DNA of 64,000 nucleotides from Photobacterium damselae (lineage in GTDB: Bacteria > Pseudomonadota > Gammaproteobacteria > Enterobacterales > Vibrionaceae). Shown piece by piece: positions 47,009-56,736 of this stretch (positions within the stretch are counted from its first letter, which is position 1; each line of letters opens with the position of its first letter). The DNA lies in the NCBI RefSeq assembly GCF_003026815.1, contig NZ_PYOG01000015.1, positions 31,052 through 95,051 on the forward strand, read 5' to 3'. A program made the position numbers and the translations under genes. The notes beneath the pieces were generated by a model. That model worked only from the letters and a program-made list of their open reading frames with translations, did not search any database and was not told the DNA's origin.

Positions 47009-48229
47009 ATGGCGGCATTTGAATATAAAGCACTCGACAGCAAAGGACGACAGAAAAAAGGGGTAATGGAAGGCGATACCGCTCGCCAAGTACGCCAATT
47101 ATTGCGTGAAAAGGGGATGGTGCCGCTGGAAGTGACCCAAACCCAAGCGCAAAGTAAAAAGGGTTCGGGGCCCAGCTTTCATTTTCGTCGCGGTATCAGC
47201 ACCAATGAATTGGCATTGATCACCCGTCAGATTGCAACGTTAGTACAAGCATCCATGCCACTTGAAGAGTGTTTAAAAGCCGTTGCCGAACAAAATGAAA
47301 AGCCAAGGCTGAAAAATATTTTGTTAGCGGTACGCTCTCGTGTGGTTGAAGGCTACACCTTAGCTGACAGCATGGCCGAATTCCCTCATATTTTTGACCA
47401 GCTGTTTCGCGCTATGGTGGCGGCTGGCGAAAAATCAGGCCATCTTGATGCGGTGTTAAATCGTTTGGCCGATTATGCGGAAAATCGCCAGCAAATGCGC
47501 AGTAAGTTACAGCAAGCGATGATTTATCCAACCATGCTGACGTTGATTGCCATTTCGGTCGTGTCATTTTTGCTTGCGACCGTGGTACCTAAAATTGTCG
47601 ATCAATTTGTGCGTACTGGTCAGCCACTGCCAACGATTACTGAGGTTTTGTTAGCGGCCAGTAATTTTGTTCAGCATTGGGGACTTCTAGTACTGGTGGT
47701 GATTGCAGTTGTGGTCTTTGGAGTGAAGTATGCGCTAAAGAAGCCGAGCTTTCGCCTAAAGTGGGATCGTACTGTGTTGCACCTGCCTGTGATCGGTAAA
47801 GTGGCTCGCGGTTTAAGTACTTCCCGTTTTGCTCGTACGCTATCAATTTGTACCTCAAGTGCAATTCCTCTGTTAGATGGTATGAAAGTGGCGTCTGATG
47901 TTATGACCAATACTTATGTCCATCAGAAAATTCTTGAGGCTTCTGACAAAGTTCGTGAAGGGGTAAGTTTACGTTTGTCTCTAGAGCAGAGTAAGCTTTT
48001 CCCGCCAATGATGCTGCATATGATCGCCAGTGGTGAACGCAGTGGCGAATTGGAGCAGATGTTAACTCGTGCTGCCGATAACCAAGACCGAGATTTTGAA
48101 TCTTTGGTGAACATGGCGCTGGGTGTCTTTGAACCGCTATTGATTGTGGCAATGGCGGGTATCGTTATGTTTATCGTGATCGCAACCTTAATGCCAATCA
48201 TTGAATTAAATAACATGGTTGGGATGTAA
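47009..48229 (+). CDS. gspF: Type II secretion platform protein GspF (EpsF)
   Basis: A 406-residue polytopic protein of the inner-membrane platform. It has two tandem T2SSF domains (about 65-195 and 270-395), each led by ISTNELALITRQIATLVQA or LSTSRFARTLSICTSS type sequences. Three membrane segments are visible at about 170-190, 215-235 and 375-398. The pattern MAAFEYKALDSKGRQKKGVMEGD at the start is typical for GspF. It starts on the base after the gspE stop. Confidence 0.96.
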   Translation: MAAFEYKALDSKGRQKKGVMEGDTARQVRQLLREKGMVPLEVTQTQAQSKKGSGPSFHFRRGISTNELALITRQIATLVQASMPLEECLKAVAEQNEKPRLKNILLAVRSRVVEGYTLADSMAEFPHIFDQLFRAMVAAGEKSGHLDAVLNRLADYAENRQQMRSKLQQAMIYPTMLTLIAISVVSFLLATVVPKIVDQFVRTGQPLPTITEVLLAASNFVQHWGLLVLVVIAVVVFGVKYALKKPSFRLKWDRTVLHLPVIGKVARGLSTSRFARTLSICTSSAIPLLDGMKVASDVMTNTYVHQKILEASDKVREGVSLRLSLEQSKLFPPMMLHMIASGERSGELEQMLTRAADNQDRDFESLVNMALGVFEPLLIVAMAGIVMFIVIATLMPIIELNNMVGM

Positions 48230-48252
48230 CTGTATTTATGGAGAAAGCAGAA

Positions 48253-48693
48253 ATGCAACAGAAACAACGTGGTTTTACCTTACTTGAAGTCATGGTCGTT
48301 ATCGTGATTTTGGGTGTTCTAGCAAGCTTAGTTGTCCCTAACTTGCTTGGTAACAAAGAGAAAGCCGATCAGCAAAAAGTAGTAACAGATATTAGTGCGC
48401 TTGAGCAATCTCTGGATATGTATAAGTTGGATAACAGTGTCTACCCAACGACCGATCAGGGTTTAGAAGCTCTAGTATCAAAACCATCTTCTTCTCCTGA
48501 GCCTCGTAACTACCGTGAAGGTGGCTACATTAAGCGTTTACCGCAAGACCCTTGGGGTAATGACTACCAATACGTTGCCCCAGGTGAGCACGGTGCTGTT
48601 GATATCTTCAGCCTAGGTGCTGATGGTCAAGAAGGCGGTGAAGGTATCAATACTGATATCGGTAACTGGAACATGCTGGATTATAAAAAGTAA
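48253..48693 (+). CDS. gspG: Major pseudopilin GspG (EpsG)
   Basis: A 146-residue prepilin-like protein. The leader MQQKQRG ends at the GspO cleavage site (G, then FTLLEV), with Glu at +5 and a long hydrophobic helix. The C-terminal globular part has the G-major DPWGNDYQYVAPGEHGAVDIFSLGADGQEGGEG calcium-binding loop. The ATG at 48253 is chosen over 48238 because GGAG at 48240-48243 lies nine bases before it. GspG forms the bulk of the pseudopilus. Confidence 0.96.
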   Translation: MQQKQRGFTLLEVMVVIVILGVLASLVVPNLLGNKEKADQQKVVTDISALEQSLDMYKLDNSVYPTTDQGLEALVSKPSSSPEPRNYREGGYIKRLPQDPWGNDYQYVAPGEHGAVDIFSLGADGQEGGEGINTDIGNWNMLDYKK

Positions 48694-48699
48694 ATTGTT

Positions 48700-49281
48700 A
48701 TGAGTTTGAAGCGTGCAGCAGGCTTTACCCTGATTGAGATTATGCTGGTGATGGTGTTACTGGCATTAAGTTCGGTCGCCGTCATTATGACTATGCCTAA
48801 AAATCAGAATGATGAAGCTAAAAACGAGGCTGTACGCTTCTATCAACTCAGCCAATTACTGAGTGAAGATGCGATGTTGACTGGACGTGATTATGGCATT
48901 GATGTTTCAGCACATCGTTATCATTTTGTTGAGCTAACCCAAGATGGTTGGCAAGAAATAAAAGAAAAAACAAAATATTACAATCAAGTAGAAACGCCGA
49001 AAGCCATCACCTTAGTGTATGAAAAAGGGGGCGAATGGCAGAAAAAAGATCGGCTGTTTAAGCAAGATAAATTGTTTTCTCAAGAGGATCTATTTGAAAA
49101 AGATCCTGATGAGAAAAAGCGCAAGCCACCGCAAATAGTGGTGATGGCCAGTGGTGAAATCACCCCATTTACGGTGAGTTTTGAGACCAGTGGCGAGCAT
49201 CAATATTGGCGTGTTGTCGCAACGGAAATTGGCGATGTGAAATTGCTAGAGCCAGGGCAAGAGCTAGAGATAAAAAAATGA
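48700..49281 (+). CDS. gspH: Minor pseudopilin GspH (EpsH)
   Basis: A 193-residue minor pseudopilin with the cleavage pattern AAG, then FTLIEI, and Glu at +5. The globular part is charged and includes a Lys/Glu/Asp-rich insert (KDRLFKQDKLFSQEDLFEKDPDEKKRKPP). The conserved RDYGIDVSAHRYHFVELTQDGWQ and PFTVSF regions are those of the GspH/FimT family. It shares four bases with gspI (ATGA). Confidence 0.93.
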   Translation: MSLKRAAGFTLIEIMLVMVLLALSSVAVIMTMPKNQNDEAKNEAVRFYQLSQLLSEDAMLTGRDYGIDVSAHRYHFVELTQDGWQEIKEKTKYYNQVETPKAITLVYEKGGEWQKKDRLFKQDKLFSQEDLFEKDPDEKKRKPPQIVVMASGEITPFTVSFETSGEHQYWRVVATEIGDVKLLEPGQELEIKK

Positions 49282-49640
49282 GTCAGCAACGGGGATTTAC
49301 GTTATTAGAAGTGCTGGTGGCATTGGCAATCTTTGCGGTTGCGGCTCTAAGTATTATGAAAGCGGTCAGCCAGCATTTAAATACGGTGAGCTATCTAGAA
49401 GAAAAGACGTTTGCATCAATGGTTGCTGATAATCAACTGGCGCAGTTGCAGTTAAGCGGTGAGATCCCAAGCAGTACTAAGCGAGGAAAATCCGAATTAG
49501 CCGGACGAGAGTGGTATTGGACCATTAAATCGACCAAAACTGCCGATGGTTATTTAAAAGCAGTGGATGTCTCCGTTGCAACCGACAAACAACAAAAATA
49601 TTCCGTATTAACAGTTAGAACTTATGTCGCGAATAAATAA
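49278..49640 (+). CDS. gspI: Minor pseudopilin GspI (EpsI)
   Basis: A 120-residue minor pseudopilin: MSQQRG, then FTLLEVLVALAIFAVAAL, with Glu at +5. Its short C-terminal domain has the W-rich GREWYWTIKS stretch. GspI is thought to be the core of the tip complex I-J-K. The frame can be read from 49206 but the real start is the ATG overlapping the gspH stop. It overlaps gspJ by 17 bases. Confidence 0.94.
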   Translation: MSQQRGFTLLEVLVALAIFAVAALSIMKAVSQHLNTVSYLEEKTFASMVADNQLAQLQLSGEIPSSTKRGKSELAGREWYWTIKSTKTADGYLKAVDVSVATDKQQKYSVLTVRTYVANK

Positions 49641-50280
49641 CCTACATTCAGCTCGAAACAAGGGCTTTACCTTACTCGAAGTGTTAGTTGCCATTGGTGT
49701 TTTTGCCATGTTGAGTTTATCTGCGTATCAGGTGCTAAATGGCGTACAACGCAGCAATGTGCAATCACAAGAGCATAATCAGCGTATTAGTGAGATTCAG
49801 CGAGCGATGATTATTATGGGGAATGATTTTAGCCAAATTGTTGCCCGACAAACCCGTTCTAACGATGAAGAACCGAGTAAAAAATTGGTGGAATCGGGGG
49901 AGTATCTTCTTGATTCATCAAGCCAAGGTATTCTGTTTGTTCGCGATGGTTGGCAAAATCCAGAAGCGATGTTCCCTCGCGGCGATGTAACGAAAGTTGG
50001 TTATCGTATTGTGGATGATAACTTGGAGCGTGTTTGGTTTCGTTATCCAGATAATACCGCTGGCACTGAACCTCTAGTGAAAGTGATTTTACCCAATGTC
50101 ACTGAGATGAAGTTGGAATTTTATACCAATAAACGTTGGATAAAAAATTGGGACAGTGAAGGTAAATTACCCGACGGGATTAAAGTTACGTTAAAACTGA
50201 AAGACTTTGGTGATATAGACCGAGTGTTTGTGTTACCAAAATCAGAGCTTGAGAATGAGCAGAATAAGGCGGAGTCCTAA
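49624..50280 (+). CDS. gspJ: Minor pseudopilin GspJ (EpsJ)
   Basis: A 218-residue minor pseudopilin. Leader ...ARNKG is followed by FTLLEVLVAIGVFAMLSLSAYQVL, with Glu at +5. The globular part, with RMIIMGNDFSQ-type, FVRDGWQNPEAMFPRGD and VGYRIVDDNLERVWFRYPD segments, fits the J family. It takes part in the tip complex with GspI and GspK. It begins inside gspI and its TAA overlaps the gspK ATG by one base. Confidence 0.94.
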   Translation: MSRINNLHSARNKGFTLLEVLVAIGVFAMLSLSAYQVLNGVQRSNVQSQEHNQRISEIQRAMIIMGNDFSQIVARQTRSNDEEPSKKLVESGEYLLDSSSQGILFVRDGWQNPEAMFPRGDVTKVGYRIVDDNLERVWFRYPDNTAGTEPLVKVILPNVTEMKLEFYTNKRWIKNWDSEGKLPDGIKVTLKLKDFGDIDRVFVLPKSELENEQNKAES

Positions 50281-51284
50281 TGAAAAAGCAGCAAGGTGTT
50301 GCGCTCATTGTGGTACTGCTTCTTGTTGCCTTAATGAGTTTAATTGCTAGTCAAATGACCGAGCGGTTACAAAAGAATTTTTATCGAGTGGAAAGCCAAA
50401 TTTTACATCAGCAAACCTATTGGTATGGTTTCGGTATTGAAGCATTGGCCAAAGTGGCAATTGAACAGAGTTTAAAAGACAGTGATACCGCAACACTGAA
50501 CCAGCCATGGGCAACCAAAGATCGGACTTATCCATTAGATAATGGCGATGTCACCGGCACCATTATCGATCGTCAAGCTTGCTTTAATTTAAATGCCTTA
50601 GCAAAAGTGAAATCTACGACCGACGGTAAGAAACCTTATTTGGTTGGAGTGCTACAAACCTTATTAGAAGACTCTGGGGTAGAGAGCTATGCGACTGAAA
50701 CTATTGCTGATTCGAGTTGGGAGTTTGTTGATAGTGATGATGCCGTTCAATCGGCTACTGGTGCTGAAGACAGCACTTATGCTGGGTTAAGCCCTGCTTA
50801 TTTACCGCCCGACAGTTTGCTTGCTAATGTGACTGAGTTTCGTGCTGTAAACGGTGTGACAGCGAAGATTTATAATGAAGTTTCACCGCTTTTATGTGCG
50901 CTTCCCACCACTGAATTTAAACTTAACGTGAATACGCTAGATAAACGCGATGCACCTCTTCTTGCCGCGATGTTTGCACCAAATTTATCGGTGAGCGATG
51001 CTGAAAAACTTATTGCAGATCGCCCCTATAATGGTTGGGATAAAGTGGAAGATTTTCTTGCTGAATCGGTAATTAAATCGGTTAGCCAAGATACAGTTAA
51101 AAAGGCCAAAGCGCATTTAGATGTGACCAGCCATTATTTTCAGTTAGATGCTGAAATCAACGTTGATCGCATGCATATGCGTTTGGTCAGCTTATTAAAA
51201 CGAGATGATAAAAATAAGGTGACGGTTGTTCGTCGCCAGTATGGAGGAATCCGTGAGCGAATTTCTGACGATAAGGCTGAGTAG
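50280..51284 (+). CDS. gspK: Minor pseudopilin GspK (EpsK)
   Basis: A 334-residue protein, the largest pseudopilin. The leader MKKQQG is followed by VALIVVLLLVALMSLIA. Residue +5 is Val, not Glu, as is usual for GspK, which caps the pseudopilus tip. The large helical globular domain (about 100-320) has the CFNLNALAK and DAEKLIADRPYNGWDKVEDFL segments of the family. Its 3' end overlaps gspL by 32 bases. Confidence 0.94.
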   Translation: MKKQQGVALIVVLLLVALMSLIASQMTERLQKNFYRVESQILHQQTYWYGFGIEALAKVAIEQSLKDSDTATLNQPWATKDRTYPLDNGDVTGTIIDRQACFNLNALAKVKSTTDGKKPYLVGVLQTLLEDSGVESYATETIADSSWEFVDSDDAVQSATGAEDSTYAGLSPAYLPPDSLLANVTEFRAVNGVTAKIYNEVSPLLCALPTTEFKLNVNTLDKRDAPLLAAMFAPNLSVSDAEKLIADRPYNGWDKVEDFLAESVIKSVSQDTVKKAKAHLDVTSHYFQLDAEINVDRMHMRLVSLLKRDDKNKVTVVRRQYGGIRERISDDKAE

Positions 51285-52554
51285 CCAAAGTACCAGTCCG
51301 GTGCAATGGCTGGTCTGGTCGCCAACAGAGCGGGAAGTGATCGCATCGGGTCAATTACCAGACAGTTCACATTTAGGTGATCTCACGGAATATGCAGCAC
51401 AACGTCCCGTGTATGTAGTTGTGCCGACCAGTGAAATGTTGCTTACTCAAGTAACAATTCCTGCGGGTAGTAGTCGTCAATTAAGTGCTGTTTTACCGTA
51501 TTTACTTGAAGAAGAGTTGGCACAAGATGTTGAGTCTTTGCATGTTCAACTGCTAAAACGCGAGAAAGATATTGCCAGTGTTGCCGTAGTTGAACACAGT
51601 AAAATGGCTTATTGGCTCGAACAGTTCAAACAACATCATTTTGAAGTGCGTAAGTTATTACCCGATAGCTTATGTCTGCCTCTGTTTAATGATGGTTATA
51701 GTGCTGCACAGCTAGAACAACAGTGGTTAATTCGCCAATCAGAAACGTTGGGAATTAATGTTGAGATCAGCTGGTTAGATGCATGGCTAAGTGCACAAAA
51801 AGCGCCAATTGTTTTAACGAAAGATGAGCAAGATGAATCAACAGAAGAGAGTGCTGCTGAAGGTGAAATTATTGCTACCACTGAAGCAATAGCAGCACAG
51901 GACGAAGATTTATCTCAGGTCATCATTCACCATTATACGCCGGCTCCTGAGGTACAGTTGGGTCGTTGGCGAGCTGAAACACCAGAGCTGGTGATGCAGT
52001 TGCTGGCTCAAGGTGCTGAGAGCTCAAAGCTTAATTTATTATCTGGCGCGTATAAGCCACAAGCGGCTTGGCGTAAGCACTTACTACCATGGCGAAAAGT
52101 GGCTATTGCAGCAGGTTTAGTCTTGACCGCATTGGTGGCTGAACATGTGATTGCGGTGAATCAGATGGAAAATCAAGCTCAAGCCTATCGTACTGAGAGT
52201 GAGCGCATTTTCCGTCAGGTGTTACCGCAATTTAAACGCATTCCATCGCAAAGTTATCTACGTAATCAGATGAAGCGTGCCGTTGCGAGTATGGGGGGCG
52301 AACAACAGCAAGGTTTGCTGACTTGGCTTCTTGAACTGCAACCTATGTTAAAACAAGTGTCACAGATGCAGTTCACCAATTTCAAATACGATCAAAAACG
52401 CGGTGAGCTGCGTATTCAGGCAAATTCAACCGATTTCCAACATTTTGAAAAATTGCGTACGTTATTAGCAAAAGATTTTACGGTTGAGCAAGGCCAATTA
52501 AGTAAAGAAGATGGCCGAGTAAATGGTGCCTTTGTACTAAGGAGACACGGATGA
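51253..52554 (+). CDS. gspL: Type II secretion protein GspL (EpsL)
   Basis: A 433-residue protein that recruits GspE to the membrane. The GTG at 51253 is chosen: it follows GGAGGAA closely and gives MSEFLTIRLSSQ, as in Vibrio EpsL. The N-terminal half is an actin-like cytoplasmic domain with an acidic insert (DEQDESTEESAAEGE, about 190-215). One membrane helix (about 277-296, VAIAAGLVLTALVAEHVIAV) and a small periplasmic ferredoxin-like domain follow. It overlaps gspK by 32 bases and gspM by four. Confidence 0.94.
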   Translation: MSEFLTIRLSSQSTSPVQWLVWSPTEREVIASGQLPDSSHLGDLTEYAAQRPVYVVVPTSEMLLTQVTIPAGSSRQLSAVLPYLLEEELAQDVESLHVQLLKREKDIASVAVVEHSKMAYWLEQFKQHHFEVRKLLPDSLCLPLFNDGYSAAQLEQQWLIRQSETLGINVEISWLDAWLSAQKAPIVLTKDEQDESTEESAAEGEIIATTEAIAAQDEDLSQVIIHHYTPAPEVQLGRWRAETPELVMQLLAQGAESSKLNLLSGAYKPQAAWRKHLLPWRKVAIAAGLVLTALVAEHVIAVNQMENQAQAYRTESERIFRQVLPQFKRIPSQSYLRNQMKRAVASMGGEQQQGLLTWLLELQPMLKQVSQMQFTNFKYDQKRGELRIQANSTDFQHFEKLRTLLAKDFTVEQGQLSKEDGRVNGAFVLRRHG

Positions 52555-53030
52555 AAGCATGGTGGAAATCCTTAAGCCAACGTGAGCAGCGATTAGTGAT
52601 GGGGGCCGGGGGTGCTTGTCTACTTGCTGTCTTATATTGGGGGATCTGGCAACCAATGACTCAGCGTGCCGAGATGGCTGAGCGAAACCTAAATTCTCAG
52701 CGTCAGTTATTGTCTTGGGTGCAAACAAAAGCCAATCAGATTGCAGCATATAAGCAAGCAGGTGGCGCGGTTGCCGTTAGTGACAAAGGTTTAAGCCAAG
52801 TTGTGAACGAAACGACATCACGCTATAAAATTGAGCTGATTCGTATGCAGCCTCGTGATAACGATAGCGCGCTACAGGTGTGGGTTAAGCCATTACCGTT
52901 TAATGCTTTAGTAAACTGGCTTACTGTACTGCAAGAGCAATATGGTATTGATGTGCAGTTTATTGATGTTACGAAGGGTGAGCGAGATGGAACCGTTGAA
53001 GTGAATCGATTGCAATTAGGACGAAGTTAA
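52551..53030 (+). CDS. gspM: Type II secretion protein GspM (EpsM)
   Basis: A 159-residue bitopic inner-membrane protein. The short cytoplasmic start (MKAWWKSLSQREQRLVMGAG) is typical, with a membrane helix at about 17-33. A periplasmic coiled-coil and ferredoxin-like domain follow. GspM pairs with GspL and stabilises it. It is coupled to gspL by an ATGA overlap. Confidence 0.94.
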   Translation: MKAWWKSLSQREQRLVMGAGGACLLAVLYWGIWQPMTQRAEMAERNLNSQRQLLSWVQTKANQIAAYKQAGGAVAVSDKGLSQVVNETTSRYKIELIRMQPRDNDSALQVWVKPLPFNALVNWLTVLQEQYGIDVQFIDVTKGERDGTVEVNRLQLGRS

Positions 53031-53031
53031 C

Positions 53032-53793
53032 GTGAAATTTAAATTAGCCCTAGGCGCATCATTTGGTGCCGTTTTTATTGCCAGTGCGATTGCTCATATT
53101 CCGGCAAGTTGGGTCTGGCAGCAAGCGCCTGCGGTACCAGGATTAACGGTAACGGGGATTTCAGGGACTGTATGGCAAGGCCGTGCCGATAAAGTCAGTT
53201 GGCAGCAGCAATCTTTTGGTCAGGTGTATTGGGACGTAAATGTACTCGATCTTTTAACTGCCAAAGTCAGTGCCGATGTTCGTTTCGGTCAAGGTAGTGA
53301 TATGGCGCTGCGAGGCCGAGGTGAAGTGGGATATACGCTATCTGGTGGTCCTTATGCTAAACAGTTAATGGTCTCATTACCTGCACAACAAGCCTTAAAT
53401 TACGCTAAGTTGCCCATTCCTCTAACCGCAACTGGGCATTTAGAGCTAGCATTACAAGAGTATCAATTTGCGGTACCGTACTGTAAAAGTTTAACTGGGA
53501 CGCTGACTTGGAGTCAGCCTAAAGTCGGAACTCCAATGGGAGATCTGGCGTTAGGACAAGCTAAAGCGGATCTGCGTTGCGTTAAAGGTAATCTTCAAGC
53601 CAGCGTTAAACAGAGTTCTGCCGATGTAAGTAGTGAGTGGAGTGCCACTTTGGATCAACGCCAGAATTATCAAGTATCAGGTTGGTTTAAACCGGGAGCT
53701 AACTTCCCAACCGCATTAGGTTCTCAGCTGAAATGGCTTGGCAATCCCGATAGCAAAGGGCAGTATAGAATTAATCAGCAAGGTCGCTTATAA
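53032..53793 (+). CDS. gspN: Type II secretion protein GspN (EpsN)
   Basis: A 253-residue protein starting at GTG one base after gspM, with a ribosome binding site AGGACG. A signal-anchor (about 3-22, ALGASFGAVFIASAIAHI) precedes a beta-rich periplasmic part (GLTVTGISGTVWQGRADKVSWQ, CKSLTGTLTWSQPKVGT). GspN is present in only some systems and its role is unclear. It ends the operon. No gspO gene follows, so the prepilin peptidase must be supplied from elsewhere (usually PilD). No strong terminator is visible before nudE. Confidence 0.92.
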   Translation: MKFKLALGASFGAVFIASAIAHIPASWVWQQAPAVPGLTVTGISGTVWQGRADKVSWQQQSFGQVYWDVNVLDLLTAKVSADVRFGQGSDMALRGRGEVGYTLSGGPYAKQLMVSLPAQQALNYAKLPIPLTATGHLELALQEYQFAVPYCKSLTGTLTWSQPKVGTPMGDLALGQAKADLRCVKGNLQASVKQSSADVSSEWSATLDQRQNYQVSGWFKPGANFPTALGSQLKWLGNPDSKGQYRINQQGRL

Positions 53794-53832
53794 CTAAGCT
53801 CTTTTGCTCGCAGTACATGAACACAGTAGAGA

Positions 53833-54399
53833 ATGAGTATGGCAAAAAATACGAAACCAGAAATTCTATCAAGCCAAGTGGTAGCAAAATCTCGATTGTT
53901 TACCGTTGAGTCGCTGGATCTTAAATTCAGTAATGGTGAAGAGCGAACGTATGAGCGTATGCAGCCAAGTGGGCGCGAAGCTGTACTCATTGTTCCTGTG
54001 ACAGCTCAAGGTGATCTACTGTTAATTCGTGAATATTCAGCGGGTACTGAGCGCTATGAATTAGGCTTTCCCAAAGGATTGGTTGATTTAGGGGAAAGTG
54101 CTTTATCAGCGGCAAATCGTGAATTAAAAGAAGAGATCGGTTTTGGTGCTCATGTACTAACACCCTTAAAACAAGTTGTTCTGGCGCCTTCTTATTTTTC
54201 TAGCAAAATGACACTATTTGTTGCCGAAGATCTCTACCCTGAGCAATTGGTCGGAGATGAGCCTGAGCCATTGGAGATTGTTCGCTGGCCACTATCGCAA
54301 GCTGAAGAGTTAGTTCATCACGTTGATTTTGCTGAAGCTCGCAGTATTACCGCACTCTTTTTGGCCCTTCAATATTTAGCCGCAAAGGAGGAGCAGTAA
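53833..54399 (+). CDS. nudE: ADP compounds hydrolase NudE
   Basis: A 188-residue Nudix hydrolase. The Nudix box G-x5-E-x7-REUxEExGU is complete (GLVDLGESALSAANRELKEEIG). The N-terminal SRLFTVESLDLKFSNGEERTYERM segment and the EPEPLEIVRWPLSQ stretch match E. coli NudE rather than NudF. It cleaves ADP-ribose, NADH and Ap3A. The start may be 53833 or 53839. It is coupled to cysQ by one base, a pairing also found in other gammaproteobacteria. Confidence 0.93.
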   Translation: MSMAKNTKPEILSSQVVAKSRLFTVESLDLKFSNGEERTYERMQPSGREAVLIVPVTAQGDLLLIREYSAGTERYELGFPKGLVDLGESALSAANRELKEEIGFGAHVLTPLKQVVLAPSYFSSKMTLFVAEDLYPEQLVGDEPEPLEIVRWPLSQAEELVHHVDFAEARSITALFLALQYLAAKEEQ

Positions 54400-55223
54400 T
54401 GATGACGACTTTATTACCACAAGTGATTGATATTGCTAAAGCGTCTGGTCAACTGATTGCTGATATTTATCAACAAGGTCAGTTTGAGCAGATGATAAAG
54501 CAGGATGATACACCCGTCACCAGTGCTGATTTAGCGGCCCATCAATTAGTGGTTGAACGCCTGCAAGCATTAACACCAGACATTCCGGTATTATCTGAAG
54601 AAGATACTAAAGTTCCTTTGAGTATTCGTAGTCAATGGCCTCGTTATTGGCTAATCGACCCGCTTGATGGTACTCAAGAATTTATCGCAGGAAGTGGTGA
54701 TTTTGCGACTATCATTGCATTGATTGAAAACCATCAACCCGTAATGGGAGTCGTATATGCTCCAATGTCACAAGTGACGTATTACGCTTCTCGTGGTCAA
54801 GGGGCATTTAAGCTATTACCGAATGGTGAGCCTCAGCAAATACAGACTCGCAAATTGTCAGTAGATACTCATTCACTCACTGTTGCGATCAGCCGTCGTC
54901 AGAAACAAGAAACGATTGTTGAACGCTTAGGTGCTCGTTATCAATTGGAGTTATTGCCATTAGGGTCTGCATCATTAAAAGCATGTCTTGTTGCTGAAGG
55001 TAAGGCCGACTGTTATTTACGCTTAGGTCCTACAGGGGAATGGGATACGGCTGCGACGCAATGTATTGTTGAAGAGGCGGGAGGATGTATAGTGAATACT
55101 CACATTGAACCGTTAACCTATAATTTGCGAGAGACACTAGAAAACCCCAACTTTATTACGCTTGGCGACACGCATTTGCCATGGTCTCAGATTCTTGTTC
55201 CTGATGATCGTATGCCTCAGTAA
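54399..55223 (+). CDS. cysQ: 3'(2'),5'-bisphosphate nucleotidase CysQ
   Basis: A 274-residue magnesium- and lithium-sensitive phosphatase of the inositol monophosphatase fold. It clears PAP/PAPS from sulfate assimilation. Motif A (DPLDGTQEFIAGSGDF) and motif B (GEWDTAATQCIVEEAGG) hold the metal ligands, and an upstream SEED-like LSEEDTK supplies another. The start is the ATG overlapping nudE (second ATG three bases later). A terminator follows, ending the pair. Confidence 0.94.
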   Translation: MMTTLLPQVIDIAKASGQLIADIYQQGQFEQMIKQDDTPVTSADLAAHQLVVERLQALTPDIPVLSEEDTKVPLSIRSQWPRYWLIDPLDGTQEFIAGSGDFATIIALIENHQPVMGVVYAPMSQVTYYASRGQGAFKLLPNGEPQQIQTRKLSVDTHSLTVAISRRQKQETIVERLGARYQLELLPLGSASLKACLVAEGKADCYLRLGPTGEWDTAATQCIVEEAGGCIVNTHIEPLTYNLRETLENPNFITLGDTHLPWSQILVPDDRMPQ

Positions 55224-55241
55224 CAAAAGCAGTAAACAATG

Positions 55242-55277
55242 AAGCCGATTAGCCTAAACCTAATCGGCTTTGTTTTT
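55242..55277 (+). terminator. Terminator after cysQ
   Basis: Perfect eleven-base arms AAGCCGATTAG and CTAATCGGCTT (55242-55252, 55260-55270), then TGTTTTTA. Confidence 0.9.
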
Positions 55278-55320
55278 ATTCTGTTTTGGCAATGATGAGT
55301 GCGATTATTAATGAACACCG

Positions 55321-56736
55321 CTAGAACAGGCGATTTAAACCATTTAGCGCTGCTACGCGATATGCTTCTGCCATTGTTGGATAGTTAAATGTAGTATTGG
55401 CAAAATATTCAATCGTATTGCCAGCCCCTTTTTGTTCCATGATCGCTTGTCCGATATGAATGATCTCTGCTGCTCGTTCACCAAAGCAATGGATCCCGAG
55501 GATCGCTTTGGTTTCACGATGAAATAGGATCTTAAGACTTCCCACCTCAGTTCCGGCTATTTGAGCACGTGCTAAATGTTTAAATTGAGAGCGACCCACT
55601 TCATATGGAATTTTCTCTGCAGTTAACTCTTGCTCTGTTTTTCCAACTGAGCTGATTTCTGGAATGGTATAAATTCCCGTCGGAATATCGGTGATCAGTT
55701 GGTTTTGAGCTTCACCTTTGGCAATAATTTGAGCCACAAAACGACCTTGATCATAAGCGGCACTGGCAAGGCTTGGATAACCAATTACATCGCCGACTGC
55801 GTAAATGTGGTCGGCTTCGGTTTGGTAAGTCTTATCGATATTCAATTGACCGCGAGAATTGGCCTTAAGTCCTATTGCTTCAAGGTTAAGAGTATCGGTA
55901 TTCCCCGTTCGTCCATTGGCATAAAGGATACAGTCGGCTTGCATTTTCTTACCCGATTGCAAATGAACAATTACCCCATCGTTGTGACCGTCTATCGTTT
56001 CAAATAGCTCCCCATTGCGGATCATCGCACCGTGATTGGTTAAGTGGTAGGAGAGCGAGTCGGAGACTTCATTGTCGAGAAATTCCAACAGACGATCACG
56101 CGTATTTATCAGATCAACTTTTACGCCAAGCCCTCGGAAGATTGAAGCATATTCACATCCGATAACTCCTGCGCCATAAATAATAATATGGCGAGGATCA
56201 TGTTGGAGCTGCAAAATGGAATCACTATCGTAGATTCGAGGATGGCTAAAATCGACATGTTCTGGATGATAAGGACGAGAACCTGTTGCGATAACAAACT
56301 TTTGTGCTTGATAGCGTTCTATACGGCCATCAGCTTGTGTCACCTGAACGGTATGACTATCGATAAATTGAGCTTGTCCGTAAATAAGATGACAATGGTT
56401 ACGATCATAGAATCCTTGGCGCATGCGAGTTTGTTTGCTGACCACTTCTGCGGCATGACCGAGTATTTGACTAAAAGTACTGTGAAGAGTCATGTTATTT
56501 TTACAATACAGTGGGTTATGGTTGAACTCGATAATACGACTGACCGCATGACGCAGCGATTTAGAAGGAATGGTTCCCCAGTGTGTACAGCCACCGCCAA
56601 CACTGGATTCTCGTTCAATGATGGCTACATTCAGTCCCGCTTTTGTTAAGCCCATAGCGGCACCTTCACCTCCAGGACCACTACCAATAACAATGACATC
56701 AAATTGATGATTAGGAGTTACTGCATTATCTATCAT
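55321..56736 (-). CDS. sthA: Soluble pyridine nucleotide transhydrogenase
   Basis: A 471-residue FAD enzyme that moves hydride between NADPH and NAD. Rossmann motif [12 protein letters not shown], the FAD adenine binder [21 protein letters not shown], the second Rossmann [17 protein letters not shown] and the C-terminal dimer domain are visible. Only one Cys lies in the GGGCTHWGT segment, so the CxxxxC redox pair of related disulfide reductases is absent, as expected for SthA. The ATG at 56736 follows AAGGA well; the frame opens at 56763. It diverges from fabR. Confidence 0.95.
   Translation of the reverse strand: MIDNAVTPNHQFDVIVIGSGPGGEGAAMGLTKAGLNVAIIERESSVGGGCTHWGTIPSKSLRHAVSRIIEFNHNPLYCKNNMTLHSTFSQILGHAAEVVSKQTRMRQGFYDRNHCHLIYGQAQFIDSHTVQVTQADGRIERYQAQKFVIATGSRPYHPEHVDFSHPRIYDSDSILQLQHDPRHIIIYGAGVIGCEYASIFRGLGVKVDLINTRDRLLEFLDNEVSDSLSYHLTNHGAMIRNGELFETIDGHNDGVIVHLQSGKKMQADCILYANGRTGNTDTLNLEAIGLKANSRGQLNIDKTYQTEADHIYAVGDVIGYPSLASAAYDQGRFVAQIIAKGEAQNQLITDIPTGIYTIPEISSVGKTEQELTAEKIPYEVGRSQFKHLARAQIAGTEVGSLKILFHRETKAILGIHCFGERAAEIIHIGQAIMEQKGAGNTIEYFANTTFNYPTMAEAYRVAALNGLNRLF

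Noticed and set aside
56188..56649. 153-residue plus-strand ORF opposite sthA
   Set aside because: It is antisense to a conserved flavoenzyme region; reading frames opposite such genes are often open by chance.
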